From Lunatimonas lonarensis (lineage in GTDB: Bacteria; Bacteroidota; Bacteroidia; Cytophagales; Cyclobacteriaceae): a DNA stretch of 64,000 nt. The stretch lies in the NCBI RefSeq assembly GCF_000390185.1, contig NZ_AQHR01000073.1, positions 1 to 64,000 of the forward strand. The letters are read 5' to 3'. Shown piece after piece: positions 1 through 8,163 of the stretch. Both the position numbers and the translations under genes were made by a program. How positions within the stretch are numbered: the first letter of the stretch is position 1; each line of letters begins with the position of its first letter. The notes under the pieces are model-generated. The model made no database searches, was not told the DNA's origin, and saw nothing but the letters and a program-made list of their open reading frames with translations.

Positions 1-176
1 TTAGTACCTGTAACTTTTGGTCCAACAAATGGGGAGTATTATAGATGGATTATACCAATTCTTTAACTCCAAAAGTCAATCAAAGAATAATTTGTAAAAT
101 AAACAGTTAAAATATCTGTTCCAAATTAAATCATTCCTATTGCAGGGTTCCATTGTAAAAATAGTAAAAGTAGGCG

Positions 177-2045
177 TCATACGGACGAAACAAATCGGTT
201 ACGCCTTATCTTCAAGGTGTACCACGTTCCACCCTCGCTATTTACCGCGAGATCGGCTTTGATACTCCTTGCCAATTTGCCGATCAAATCTATCCCAATG
301 CCTTTTGCCATCACATTCCTATCCATGCCCACTCCATTGTCACCAATTTGAAGAAGTAAAAAGGGCCCTTCATAAGCTAGGGAAACGCTGATTCTAGGTT
401 CGGGCACGTTTGTAAACGCGTATTTAATGGCATTGGTCACAATTTCTGCTACAATCATTCCGCAGTTAAGAAGCGTGTTTACGGGAAAAAAAGCGTCTTC
501 TTTGATCCTGACCTCGTAGTTGACATGGGCGAAACCAGAAGTGTCGAAGGCCTCTTTCAGACGATTGATCAATTCCTCCAAATACTCTCCAAGGGATACT
601 TCGTCCTCTTTCTCGACACCATAGGTAAATTGCTGCAGCGAGGCTGCCGATAAAACGGCGGATTCGATCTGTTGCAGTTTTTCCTTGGATGCCGGGTCGG
701 GTATGCTCTTTGCTGTCATCCGAAGGAGCGACTGTATACGCATCAAGAGGTTGTAGGTCGTGTGCTTGAGTTCAAGCTTTTGCATTTGTATATGCTGATT
801 ACTCTCTGCCAAGCGGCGGTTCAAACGGGAAAAAAAGAGGGTAATAAGGATAGCCGCCAGCAGGCTCACACCGAGAAATACCAGGAGTTGGACATGTTTT
901 CTGGACTGCGCCCGCACGAGGGCCGCATCCTGCGCAAGCCGTTGGGCCACAAGTTCCTTTTCCCTCAAGGCATAGGCAGACTCTACCCGCTGTACCTCTA
1001 GCTGCTCGGATTGGAATACCTCTTCGCGAAGGCTAGTGAGCTCCTTAAAGGCCGTCAAGGCCGCTGGAAAATCGCCTTTACGCTCAAGCAGATCAACCTT
1101 TTGGGTCAGGTACTCGATTTGTAGGTTTTTGACGGTAACTGACTGGAGCAATGCTTCTGCCTGAAGTAGGTATTTCTCTGCTTCTGACGGCAAGGATCTT
1201 GCGAGGTACAATCGCGCGAGACTACTGTAACAGCCGACCAGTCCTTTTTTGTCTTCCAAAGCCGAATACAACTCCTCTGCCTTGGCTAGGTAGTCACTGG
1301 CAAGCTGTAAACTGTCTAGATCCAAGTAACTATCGCCTATGTTTTGGTAGTTTTTTACATAAGCTGTAGAATCCAACATTAGGGTTTGCTTTATCCGCAA
1401 GGACTGCAGGTTATAGATTAAACTACTGTCGATCTTGCCTTTGCCTGCTTGGCTAATCGCGATATTGCTCATGAGATAGGAGGCCATAAGGGTATCGCCA
1501 TGCTGGTAGGAACGGTTGAGTCCTTCCCGGTGAAAGTCGATCGCCTTGTCCCAGTCGGCCAAGTTCTGGTAGGTGATTCCCATGGCATTTAGAATATTCG
1601 CCTCACTTTCCCAGTCGCCTGTCTGCCGTGCCAACTGAAGTGCCTCCTGATTTGCCTCCAGGCACCTTCCATACAACCCCAATTGCCTATATGCCATAGC
1701 AAGGGAAATCTGGGAGGTTATCCACTTCGTTGTATCACGAAGTTCCTGCGCGAGGAAAACAGCCCTTTCGTAATTTTGCGCGCTTTCAGGGTAATTCTGG
1801 CTTAGGTAGTACGAGTAGCCAAGGTTATTGTAGGTTTTTCGGGCGTTAGCGGAATGCTCCATCCAGCTGATTCGTCCGGTGAGATCGGAAAGAACAGCTA
1901 TCGCTTCGGGAAAATTTTCCCTGTCCATTAGGTCTCCCGCCTGTTTGAACAGCGTGTCTGCCGGGATCGCCCTGCCCGGTTGCTGCGCCGGAGCGTCCGG
2001 CAAGGCCAAAAGGACGACGCCTAAAAACTGAAGTATCCGTTTCAT
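177..2045 (-). CDS. TPR-containing sensor histidine kinase (HisKA_2-like)
   Basis: Likely an autophosphorylating sensor kinase of the inner membrane. Residues 1-20 form a signal peptide ending in a PAPA-type cleavage region. Roughly residues 30-340 are tetratricopeptide repeats that would sit in the periplasm. A coiled stretch (350-385) leads into one membrane segment at about 386-406. The cytoplasmic part carries an HxxxN-type phospho-acceptor region with His428 (KHTTYNLLMRIQSLL, as in HisKA_2 kinases) and an HATPase domain with an N-box (VTNAIKYAF) and G-boxes (DNGVGM, GIGIDL). No receiver domain is fused and no response regulator lies beside it, so its partner is unknown. It starts at an ATG and is read alone. 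The family call is firm; the signal sensed is unknown. Confidence 0.88.
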   Translation of the reverse strand: MKRILQFLGVVLLALPDAPAQQPGRAIPADTLFKQAGDLMDRENFPEAIAVLSDLTGRISWMEHSANARKTYNNLGYSYYLSQNYPESAQNYERAVFLAQELRDTTKWITSQISLAMAYRQLGLYGRCLEANQEALQLARQTGDWESEANILNAMGITYQNLADWDKAIDFHREGLNRSYQHGDTLMASYLMSNIAISQAGKGKIDSSLIYNLQSLRIKQTLMLDSTAYVKNYQNIGDSYLDLDSLQLASDYLAKAEELYSALEDKKGLVGCYSSLARLYLARSLPSEAEKYLLQAEALLQSVTVKNLQIEYLTQKVDLLERKGDFPAALTAFKELTSLREEVFQSEQLEVQRVESAYALREKELVAQRLAQDAALVRAQSRKHVQLLVFLGVSLLAAILITLFFSRLNRRLAESNQHIQMQKLELKHTTYNLLMRIQSLLRMTAKSIPDPASKEKLQQIESAVLSAASLQQFTYGVEKEDEVSLGEYLEELINRLKEAFDTSGFAHVNYEVRIKEDAFFPVNTLLNCGMIVAEIVTNAIKYAFTNVPEPRISVSLAYEGPFLLLQIGDNGVGMDRNVMAKGIGIDLIGKLARSIKADLAVNSEGGTWYTLKIRRNRFVSSV

Positions 2046-2171
2046 TTATCTGTAACTAAACGATTCCCTGTAAAAAGCCTGAACAATATAGGCACGCACC
2101 TCGATAATTGAAAAAAAAGTAGCAAAGCAGGTGTTTTTTATGCTGACTGGTGAAAAAGAAACCCTAGTTGG

Positions 2172-2221
2172 CCAAAAACAACAAAGGGCTCCAAGGCACT
2201 CAACATGCCTTAGAACCCTTT
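2172..2221 (-). terminator. Rho-independent terminator after the microprotein genes
   Basis: A 16-bp stem (2183-2198 paired with 2206-2221, loop of 7) has its two mismatches as G-U wobbles only on the minus strand. On that strand it is followed by GTTGTTTTTGG. Orientation and position fit termination of the two small minus-strand genes just upstream (2268-2551). Confidence 0.75.
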
Positions 2222-2267
2222 GAAGTTTATTTCGTGAATACTGACTAAATCTTGATCTATCATCTAT

Positions 2268-2396
2268 TTATGATTGAATGGAGCGATGCCCAGGTAGGCG
2301 GTGCCTATCCTTCGGAAATTCCTGACCCTGTCGGTTGACAAGCGGATACTTGGCCATCGTCTCGCTATGTTCCGCTTCGTATGTTTGCGATTCCAT
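2268..2396 (-). CDS. Putative 42-residue microprotein
   Basis: An ATG-started open frame of 42 codons begins 5 nt after the stop of the small lipoprotein gene and ends just before a strong terminator on the same strand. The predicted peptide is hydrophilic and charged (starts MESQTYEAEH, ends HRSIQS), with no signal peptide or membrane segment. I recognise no family. Its support is positional: tight spacing behind another short gene, then a terminator, so the transcript contains little else. It could be a non-coding 3' tail instead. Confidence 0.4.
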   Translation of the reverse strand: MESQTYEAEHSETMAKYPLVNRQGQEFPKDRHRLPGHRSIQS

Positions 2397-2401
2397 AGTT
2401 T

Positions 2402-2551
2402 TCAATCCCTTCCAGGAGGCAGTTTATCCTCCGGATCCTTGCGCATCTCCTTAGGCTGAACGCTATCCATTTCGTCTTTTGCTTTCAAAAGATCGCAGGA
2501 CGCCAGCAATAAGGCACCAAGCAACACCGTGATTAATCCCTTCGTTTTCAT
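2402..2551 (-). CDS. Small lipoprotein (49 residues)
   Basis: The ATG at 2551 gives a 49-residue protein with a classical lipoprotein signal peptide: Lys-rich start (MKTKG), hydrophobic core and a lipobox ALLLASC with Cys19. The mature part is about 31 residues, charged and Pro-rich (ends PEDKLPPGRD). An in-frame upstream start at 2641 would place 30 polar residues before the signal peptide and is rejected. It heads a two-gene unit with the 42-residue frame downstream. No specific family is recognised; small lipoproteins of this kind are common and poorly characterised in Bacteroidota. Confidence 0.65.
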   Translation of the reverse strand: MKTKGLITVLLGALLLASCDLLKAKDEMDSVQPKEMRKDPEDKLPPGRD

Positions 2552-2898
2552 CTCGATATGGGTTAATGGGTCGCGTAATCTGCCAAAAGGCCAAAAGGGG
2601 GAAACCGGAGATGCGTTCGTGTGATACCCCAGACTTTTCACCTAGGCACCTCCGTATGGATCGATCTACTTGGACTATATTCTGTTCATTTATTACATAA
2701 ATCATTCACCTGCTTCTCGTGTGACTGCTATTAGTTCCCACTATCTACATATTGAAATAACTTATATATATCATTTTATTTAAGTGCGTATCATCATGTA
2801 CTAATAGAAAGATACGGCTTTGTTTATTGGGGGTTAGTTATTATAATTGCCTTCATATTCTTGTCATTCTTATCCATTCTTAGAATAATTAATACCCC
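2552..2898. other. 347-bp divergent intergenic region
   Basis: It separates the small lipoprotein gene (minus) from the unrecognised 354-residue gene (plus). No coding frame is convincing. The right half is AT-rich. Just before the plus-strand gene are two copies of CATTCTTA (2865-2872 and 2875-2882, 10-bp period), the second overlapping the dyad ATTCT-T-AGAAT (2876-2886). I found no full TAnnTTTG box on either strand here. Confidence 0.5.
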
Positions 2899-3963
2899 AT
2901 GGAAATCGATAACTTTGTATTCGTGAACTTTTCAAATGCCGTCCTAAACGAGCTGAGAAATGAAATCCAGGAGAAAAACCAGTCGCAGCAAGCCGATTTT
3001 ACCTACGATTTCCATGTCTGGATGTACCCCAATGAAAGCGGCGATTTCTTTCGGGAAAGGTTCACCACCACACAAAACGGAAAATATTTTTATGAAAAAA
3101 AACTTAGAGCAGAAAAGAACAAGACTGTTTCCACCTTTATTAAAGAAGAAATTTTTATTGAATTCTCGGAGTTTATCAAGCTCAGCATTCCTGAAAGCAT
3201 CAATGCCCGTCACCTTAAGGGGAACCCCCAGCTGAAGGCAAAAATATATCTACAAAACTTCATCAAAACCTTTATGCCCGACTATGACAGGGACATTGTG
3301 AATAAATACCAGGTGATAGATGAAGAAACCGGACAACTCATCAGCGAAATGACAAACGAAAAACAACCTGCATACAAGCCCATCGATGAATCCTTGGAAA
3401 AAGTGGAGGGAGCCATACAGCGGTTTTTTAACCTGATATCCAGTAGTCAGGTGGAGGAAGCATGGAATTACATCAGCAAATCCTACCAAGACCGGGGATG
3501 GAACGGTGACCTACACCGTTTCGTGAAAGGATATGTCCACACCATCAGCATCGACAACATACACGTGTTTGACTTCAAAAAGAGAGGTGGGCAGGTGTGT
3601 ACCTGCAAGGTTTTCTATGAGGATACGGTCATTCTCTTTTCTTCACTGGAGCTTGGAAATCTGCCAAGAATCACCATCGAGCAACTCGATCTTTTTGTTG
3701 ACCAGGTGAAGAAAATCGGCGACGACAGTGTCAAATTTGATTTCGAGGGATTTCTGAGACTTCCCATCCAAAAATTATTCGACCCCACTGTTTCTGAATA
3801 CACCTGGTATCTATGTAAAAAAGAACCGGACGAGATCCGTAGCCTGTTCCCACTAAAGGAAAAAACGGTGATTCCAAAGCTACTGGAATTTACCTGTGAA
3901 TTGGCCAACGACCGGGTTACTTTCAAATCCATTGACCCAGTGCGGGTTGGGATAATCCGGTAA
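2899..3963 (+). CDS. Hypothetical cytoplasmic protein, 354 residues
   Basis: I do not recognise this protein. It has no signal peptide or membrane segment and is rich in charged and aromatic residues. A middle region at about 165-240 (FFNLISSSQVEEAWNYISKS and on) resembles the helical start of an NTF2/SnoaL-like fold, where a helix pair precedes a beta sheet, but this is only a fold impression. The last 100 residues end in a compact beta/alpha-like segment. It begins at an ATG and is followed directly by a terminator whose stem starts inside the stop codon, so it is a single-gene transcript. The base composition looks like its neighbours. Confidence 0.7.
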   Translation: MEIDNFVFVNFSNAVLNELRNEIQEKNQSQQADFTYDFHVWMYPNESGDFFRERFTTTQNGKYFYEKKLRAEKNKTVSTFIKEEIFIEFSEFIKLSIPESINARHLKGNPQLKAKIYLQNFIKTFMPDYDRDIVNKYQVIDEETGQLISEMTNEKQPAYKPIDESLEKVEGAIQRFFNLISSSQVEEAWNYISKSYQDRGWNGDLHRFVKGYVHTISIDNIHVFDFKKRGGQVCTCKVFYEDTVILFSSLELGNLPRITIEQLDLFVDQVKKIGDDSVKFDFEGFLRLPIQKLFDPTVSEYTWYLCKKEPDEIRSLFPLKEKTVIPKLLEFTCELANDRVTFKSIDPVRVGIIR

Positions 3964-3988
3964 AGGACCTGCGAGGCCAGTCCTTTTT
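3962..3988 (+). terminator. Rho-independent terminator overlapping a stop codon
   Basis: AAAGGAC (3962-3968) pairs with GTCCTTT (3980-3986), extended by a further CTG/CAG pairing with a one-base bulge, then TT and C. The left arm begins at the second base of the TAA stop codon of the preceding gene. Confidence 0.65.
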
Positions 3989-4188
3989 CTGATCGATCCA
4001 TACAGGGGTGGCGTCCCGGTCAATTGGAGCTAGGTGATTTTAAGGTGCGCTGTTTGAGATCGGTCAATACTATGAAACCGCATCCTCATCCCTTAAGCGG
4101 CCCAATTCGTGAAGTAAATTTATCGAAATTAGTTTCTTGGCGTTTCTTGCTGTCCAAACCTACCGAACACCTCAACTAGAAACGCGAC

Positions 4189-4914
4189 ATGGAACCTTCA
4201 GACCACCACCCAGAACAACCTATCGCAGCGGTAATCCAGGCCCTTCGCCTACTGGGAAACGCGATACCCGGCATCAAAATCATCCAAAGAAGTGTGCCCT
4301 TCCAGAATCTCTACCTTTGCCCCAGAGGGGTAAAACACCTCAACCTATCAGAATCCTTCTTTTACCACCTCCCGCAGGAAGAAAGCAAAAAGATGGTGTT
4401 TGACCCAGCAGACCCATATACCTGCCTATTGGGGGTTCAGGATCCAGGTGATCCGTCCAAAACTGCCAAAAGTTTTTACATCCGACACGAACGCTTGCAG
4501 CAAGATCATCAGGTGGAACTGATCATCGTTCAGAACCTTTTCCCCTCCGGCCCTGAAAAACGAAGCTACCTGCTGCTGCAGATTATCCCGCTGAGCTTTC
4601 AGCCTTGGGCTATTCCCAAAATCAAACGCATGGCAACAGAAATGCACTTCCGAAAGACGCATCAGGGAAAGTTTAACCTGCTTTCCGATCGGAACAAAGA
4701 AGTGCTGTCCTTGATGGTTCGGTGCTTGAAAGCGGAGGAGATCGCTGACCACCTGTGCATTGGGGTGGACACCGTTAACTCCCATAAGAAACGCATCAAG
4801 GAAATGCTGGAAACCAACCGGAACGAAGACCTCTTCCAGTACGGGATGGCGTTTGACTTGCTGGCCGATGAAAATGGAAAGCGTGAGATTGAGTCCCACG
4901 ACCTCTCGTCATAA
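4189..4914 (+). CDS. LuxR-family transcriptional regulator with PAS-like N-terminus
   Basis: The C-terminal part (about residues 165-225) is a GerE/LuxR helix-turn-helix: LSDRNKEVLSLMVRCLKAEE, then IADHLCIGVDTVNSHKKRIK as the recognition region. Residues 20-150 have the alternating pattern of a PAS-like sensor domain, a layout common in Bacteroidota LuxR proteins. There is no receiver Asp and no partner kinase next door, so it is probably a one-component regulator or answers a distant signal. It starts at ATG 4189. It is flanked by non-coding stretches of about 190-225 bp and appears monocistronic. Targets are unknown. Confidence 0.82.
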   Translation: MEPSDHHPEQPIAAVIQALRLLGNAIPGIKIIQRSVPFQNLYLCPRGVKHLNLSESFFYHLPQEESKKMVFDPADPYTCLLGVQDPGDPSKTAKSFYIRHERLQQDHQVELIIVQNLFPSGPEKRSYLLLQIIPLSFQPWAIPKIKRMATEMHFRKTHQGKFNLLSDRNKEVLSLMVRCLKAEEIADHLCIGVDTVNSHKKRIKEMLETNRNEDLFQYGMAFDLLADENGKREIESHDLSS

Positions 4915-5105
4915 AATAGATTCTTCTACCCCCTGCAATCCATTCGTTTAGTCCTGATCTCTACAAAAAGTTGAGACTATGTGGTATTGTTTCCTGCAAA
5001 TCAGCCCTAACACCGGCCAGTTGACCCCTTGGCATTGCTAATATCGATGCCGCGAAAGCCTACACAATGGGCAACGCGATGGCAACCCAAAGGCACAAAA
5101 AAGGG

Positions 5106-5747
5106 TCAGCCAATCCCATCCTCCAAAAACCGTTTTATTCCGATGGCCTTTTTCGCGCCCAGTCCCGGTACATCCTGCAAGGCGGCCTGATCGGCCAGCA
5201 AAACCCGGGATAGGCAACCAAAATGTTCCAGTAAACGCTCAGCAAGAACCGGTCCCACGTCCGGCAGGCCCTGTAAAAACTGCGCTTTCTGCCGTATAGG
5301 TCTGCGGGGCTTCCGACCCAGTCTGGCACTATAGGGTCTGGACGCCAACTGCTGTTTACCAATGATATAAAGCATAGCAACCGTGTGTGCAGGCCCATCG
5401 GTGCGGATCACGGGGATATGCCAGGCAGTGCAAACTGAAATAATTGCGCCCTGAATGGCCTCGGTGGAAAGCTTGCCCGGCAGTTGAAAGGGGTTCCCCT
5501 CCAAGATCATTACCGGCCGAAAGCGGGATTTGGCAAGAAGGGCACATTGGTTGAAAAGGCGGTGGGAAACCAAGGATTGGGTGAAATCCACTGCAGTTTT
5601 CCGCTCCACCAGCAGCAGCTGATTCACCAGATAATCGCCCGCAAACAAGCGTACCGTATCTACGACACACCCTTTTTCGCGAAGCAACTCCGGTATTCCC
5701 GAAGGCCGCTCACGGTAGTCACAGGTAATTTGGACAGCATTCTCCAT
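5106..5747 (-). CDS. ERCC4/XPF-type nuclease with helix-hairpin-helix tail
   Basis: This is a structure-specific DNA nuclease of the XPF/Mus81 superfamily. The catalytic core is at the N-terminus: Asp10-Tyr-Arg-Glu, Gly37-Asp38-Tyr39, and the signature ERKTAVDF (residues 48-55, the ERKxxxD metal-binding motif). The last 60 residues hold two helix-hairpin-helix segments (LPDVGPVLAERLLEHFG and VPGLGAKKA), which bind branched DNA and mediate dimerisation in the family. It has no helicase domain, so it resembles minimal archaeal XPF rather than the long form. At 213 residues it looks intact. It stands alone, with no repair gene adjacent. A role in flap or fork cleavage is inferred from family only. 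Confidence 0.88.
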   Translation of the reverse strand: MENAVQITCDYRERPSGIPELLREKGCVVDTVRLFAGDYLVNQLLLVERKTAVDFTQSLVSHRLFNQCALLAKSRFRPVMILEGNPFQLPGKLSTEAIQGAIISVCTAWHIPVIRTDGPAHTVAMLYIIGKQQLASRPYSARLGRKPRRPIRQKAQFLQGLPDVGPVLAERLLEHFGCLSRVLLADQAALQDVPGLGAKKAIGIKRFLEDGIG

Positions 5748-5805
5748 ACCGGAAAATAATGGTTTTGAACCAAAAACAGTAACTTTAAAGGAAAAAGGTT
5801 ATCAA

Positions 5806-5862
5806 ATCCTACTAGCAGTGAGAAATTTCGCCGCTACGATCCAGTAGATTTCACAGTAGGAT
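5806..5862. repeat. Imperfect inverted repeat between nuclease gene and tRNA
   Basis: ATCCTACT-agca-GTGA-g-AAAT (5806-5826) is complementary to 5848-5862, apart from the inserted bases. The 21-base middle could form a loop. No T-run follows on either strand. It lies in an otherwise featureless 160-bp stretch; function unknown. Confidence 0.35.
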
Positions 5863-5910
5863 CGGTAGGCATGGATACCACGAAAAAGGGAGAGCCCCAA
5901 ACTGATCCTG

Positions 5911-5954
5911 AAAAAAACAAAGCCCCCATCTACTGCCAGTAGGTGGGGGCTTTG
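5911..5954 (-). terminator. Rho-independent terminator of tRNA-Arg
   Basis: A 16-bp stem (5918-5933 with 5939-5954, loop of 5, one G-U wobble) begins at the base next to the tRNA 3' end. On the minus strand it runs into seven T residues (complement of 5911-5917). Confidence 0.88.
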
Positions 5955-6026
5955 TAGCCTCGACAGGAATCGAACCTGTATCTAAAGTTTAGGAAACTTC
6001 CATTCTATCCATTGAACTACGAGGCC
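5955..6026 (-). tRNA. tRNA-Arg (anticodon CCU)
   Basis: The minus strand folds into a full cloverleaf of 72 nt: acceptor GGCCTCG/CGAGGCT (one G-U pair), D-stem GTTC/GAAT, anticodon stem GAAGT/ACTTT with loop TTCCTAA, variable loop of four, T-arm ACAGG-TTCGATT-CCTGT, discriminator A. Loop positions 34-36 read CCT, which decodes AGG. The 3' CCA is not encoded, since the next bases are CAA. A terminator stem abuts the 3' end. Confidence 0.93.
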
Positions 6027-6206
6027 ATCTGTAGATTATGAGAGATTAGATCCTAGATGCGAGACATTTGGTATCTACAAATCACCTATTATCTACAAAG
6101 GGCTGGTTTCCGAATCCACTTTAAACCAGCAGGTTCCGAAAAGTCCCTCAAATCAGGCCGCAAGTTAACGCTTTCTATCCAAATCACGCAAATAATTTCA
6201 CACTCA

Positions 6207-6239
6207 TTTGCGCATTCCGACTATAATACGCTATCTTTG
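6207..6239 (+). promoter_or_regulatory. Promoter of the rpsP operon (Bacteroidota type)
   Basis: TATCTTTG (6232-6239) matches the Bacteroidota -7 consensus TAnnTTTG, and TTTG (6207-6210) lies 21 nt upstream as a -33 element. It sits about 55 nt before the rpsP start codon. Confidence 0.7.
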
Positions 6240-6294
6240 CAGTCCAAAAAAACAGATGGACGGGATCCATCAATTCACTAAATACCAATAAAAT

Positions 6295-6837
6295 ATGGCA
6301 GTTAAAATCAGATTAGCGCGTAGAGGTCGTAAAAAGATGGCCATCTATGACGTAGTAGTAGCTGATGCAAGAGCTCCACGGGATGGACGCTTTATCGAAA
6401 AGATCGGATCTTACAACCCGAACACTGACCCTGCAACAATCCACATCAACAATGACCGTGCATTGAAATGGTTATTGAACGGCGCACAGCCTACCGACAC
6501 GGTAAAAGCCATGCTGTCCTACCGCGGTGTGATGTTGAAAAAGCACCTTCAGATTGGTGTACAGAAAGGTGCTATCACCCAAGAACAAGCAGACGAGAAA
6601 TTCCAGGCTTGGCTAGGTGCCAAGGAGCAAACCATCGCCAACAAGGTGGATCGTCTGACTCAGGTGAAAGATGCTGCGAAGCGCGAGGCATTGGCCGCTG
6701 AAGCTGCCAAAAACCAAGCAAGGCTCGACGCTATCAAGAAAAGAGAAGAGGAAGCCGCCGCTGCTGCTGCAGCCGCAGAAGTAGAGGCAAGCGCCCCAGC
6801 TGAAGCCCCCGCTGAGGACGGCGAAGCACAGGCATAA
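6295..6837 (+). CDS. rpsP: 30S ribosomal protein S16 with long C-terminal extension
   Basis: The first 85 residues are a normal S16: [14 protein letters not shown] start, then [12 protein letters not shown] and the [15 protein letters not shown] segment. S16 binds 16S rRNA and is needed for small-subunit assembly. Most bacterial S16 proteins are 75-90 residues; this one is 180. The extra 90 residues are predicted helical and highly charged, ending in an Ala/Glu-rich low-complexity tail ([16 protein letters not shown]). Such tails occur in Bacteroidota S16. It is the first gene of rpsP-rimM-trmD-rplS, driven by the TATCTTTG promoter upstream. Confidence 0.96.
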   Translation: MAVKIRLARRGRKKMAIYDVVVADARAPRDGRFIEKIGSYNPNTDPATIHINNDRALKWLLNGAQPTDTVKAMLSYRGVMLKKHLQIGVQKGAITQEQADEKFQAWLGAKEQTIANKVDRLTQVKDAAKREALAAEAAKNQARLDAIKKREEEAAAAAAAAEVEASAPAEAPAEDGEAQA

Positions 6838-6851
6838 AGTACCGTTCTGCC

Positions 6852-7382
6852 ATGAACAAAAACAATTGCTTTCTACTAGGCCATATTGCAAAAGTTCATG
6901 GACTCCACGGGGAGTTGGTGCTTGCCTTGGACGTGGACTACCCGGAAGACTATGAAGAGCTTGAACACCTTTTTGTAGAGAAAAACAACCGCCTGATACC
7001 CTTCTTTCTGGAGCACATGGTGCCCCAACCTAATAACCGGTATCTGGCAAAGTTTGAAGAGTACGACCACGTAGACAAGGTCAAGGATCTGATTGGATCT
7101 GCACTTTACCTCCCGCTAAAAGATTTGCCCGAATTGGCAGCTGATCAGTACTATTTTCACGAATTGGTCGGCTGTCGTATAGTAGACGAAAAAGAGGGTG
7201 AGTTGGGGATTGTAAAGGTCATATATGACCTGGAAACACAGGATTTGATCGGGATGGAGTACCAAGAAAAAGAAGTGTTGATACCCATCCAGGACGGAAT
7301 CATCCAACGAGTAGACAAGGCAGAGAAAAAAGTTTTCTGCCGCTTGCCGGAAGGCCTGATTGACATATACCTGAACGAGTAA
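6852..7382 (+). CDS. rimM: 16S rRNA maturation factor RimM
   Basis: RimM helps late assembly of the 30S head around S19. The N-terminal RimM barrel starts [20 protein letters not shown] (about residues 7-26), and the C-terminal PRC-barrel includes [13 protein letters not shown] and [12 protein letters not shown]. Its length of 176 residues is typical. It begins 14 nt after rpsP and ends one base before trmD, so the operon is tightly packed. The gene order rpsP-rimM-trmD-rplS is the classical bacterial arrangement and supports the call. Confidence 0.96.
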   Translation: MNKNNCFLLGHIAKVHGLHGELVLALDVDYPEDYEELEHLFVEKNNRLIPFFLEHMVPQPNNRYLAKFEEYDHVDKVKDLIGSALYLPLKDLPELAADQYYFHELVGCRIVDEKEGELGIVKVIYDLETQDLIGMEYQEKEVLIPIQDGIIQRVDKAEKKVFCRLPEGLIDIYLNE

Positions 7383-7383
7383 G

Positions 7384-8091
7384 ATGCGCATAGACATCAT
7401 CACCGTGGTACCCAACCTGCTGCGAGGACCCTTTGACCATTCGATCCTGAAAAGGGCAGAACAGAAAGGACTTGCGAAAGTAGAGGTACACGACCTGAGG
7501 CCCTACGGCATCGGCAACCAAAAAAGCATAGATGACTATGCCTTTGGAGGGGGTGCCGGTATGGTTATGATGATTGAACCCATCGCAAACTGCATCGAAA
7601 CGCTTCGAAGTCAGCGAACCTACGATGAAGTGATCTACATGACGCCGGACGGAGAAACCTTTTGCCAACCCGTGGCAAATGCCCTGTCCCTGAAGGAAAA
7701 CCTGATCATTCTCTGTGGTCACTACAAAGGGGTAGACGAGCGGGTTCGTCAGCACTTTATCACCAAAGAGATCAGCATAGGAGACTATGTGCTTTCCGGT
7801 GGGGAGTTGGCGGCGGCCGTGGTAGCAGATGCGGTGATCCGACTGATACCGGGGGTGCTAAACGATGAGACCTCTGCACTTACCGATTCCTTTCAGGACG
7901 GGCTTTTGGCCCCTCCGGTGTATACCCGCCCGGCAGAGTACCACGGGATGAAGGTTCCGGAAGTGTTGCTTTCAGGTCATGCAGCCAAGATTGAAAATTG
8001 GAGGTTTGAAGAGTCGGTACGCCGCACGCGCCAACGCAGGCCCGATCTGATGGGGTCAAGCGCAGGCAACGAGGGCGGCAAGATTGATTAA
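7384..8091 (+). CDS. trmD: tRNA (guanine37-N1)-methyltransferase TrmD
   Basis: TrmD methylates G37 of tRNAs to prevent frameshifting, using S-adenosylmethionine bound in a trefoil-knotted SPOUT fold. Visible family motifs are the start [33 protein letters not shown] and the SAM-binding segment [13 protein letters not shown]. The C-terminal helical domain ends [13 protein letters not shown]. At 235 residues it is full length. The start codon follows the rimM stop by one base. No anomalies. Confidence 0.97.
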   Translation: MRIDIITVVPNLLRGPFDHSILKRAEQKGLAKVEVHDLRPYGIGNQKSIDDYAFGGGAGMVMMIEPIANCIETLRSQRTYDEVIYMTPDGETFCQPVANALSLKENLIILCGHYKGVDERVRQHFITKEISIGDYVLSGGELAAAVVADAVIRLIPGVLNDETSALTDSFQDGLLAPPVYTRPAEYHGMKVPEVLLSGHAAKIENWRFEESVRRTRQRRPDLMGSSAGNEGGKID

Positions 8092-8163
8092 GCAAAGAAA
8101 AACAGGGTAAGCCAAGCGCACCCTTTGAGTAATTTAAACGCGATACGCAAAAATATCAAAGCA

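Noticed and set aside
1-176. Possible gene at the left edge
   Set aside because: No open frame with a sensible start; AT-rich and featureless.
4137-4403. 88-codon frame overlapping the start of the LuxR gene
   Set aside because: Pro/Arg-rich out-of-frame reading; the LuxR frame has a clear HTH domain.
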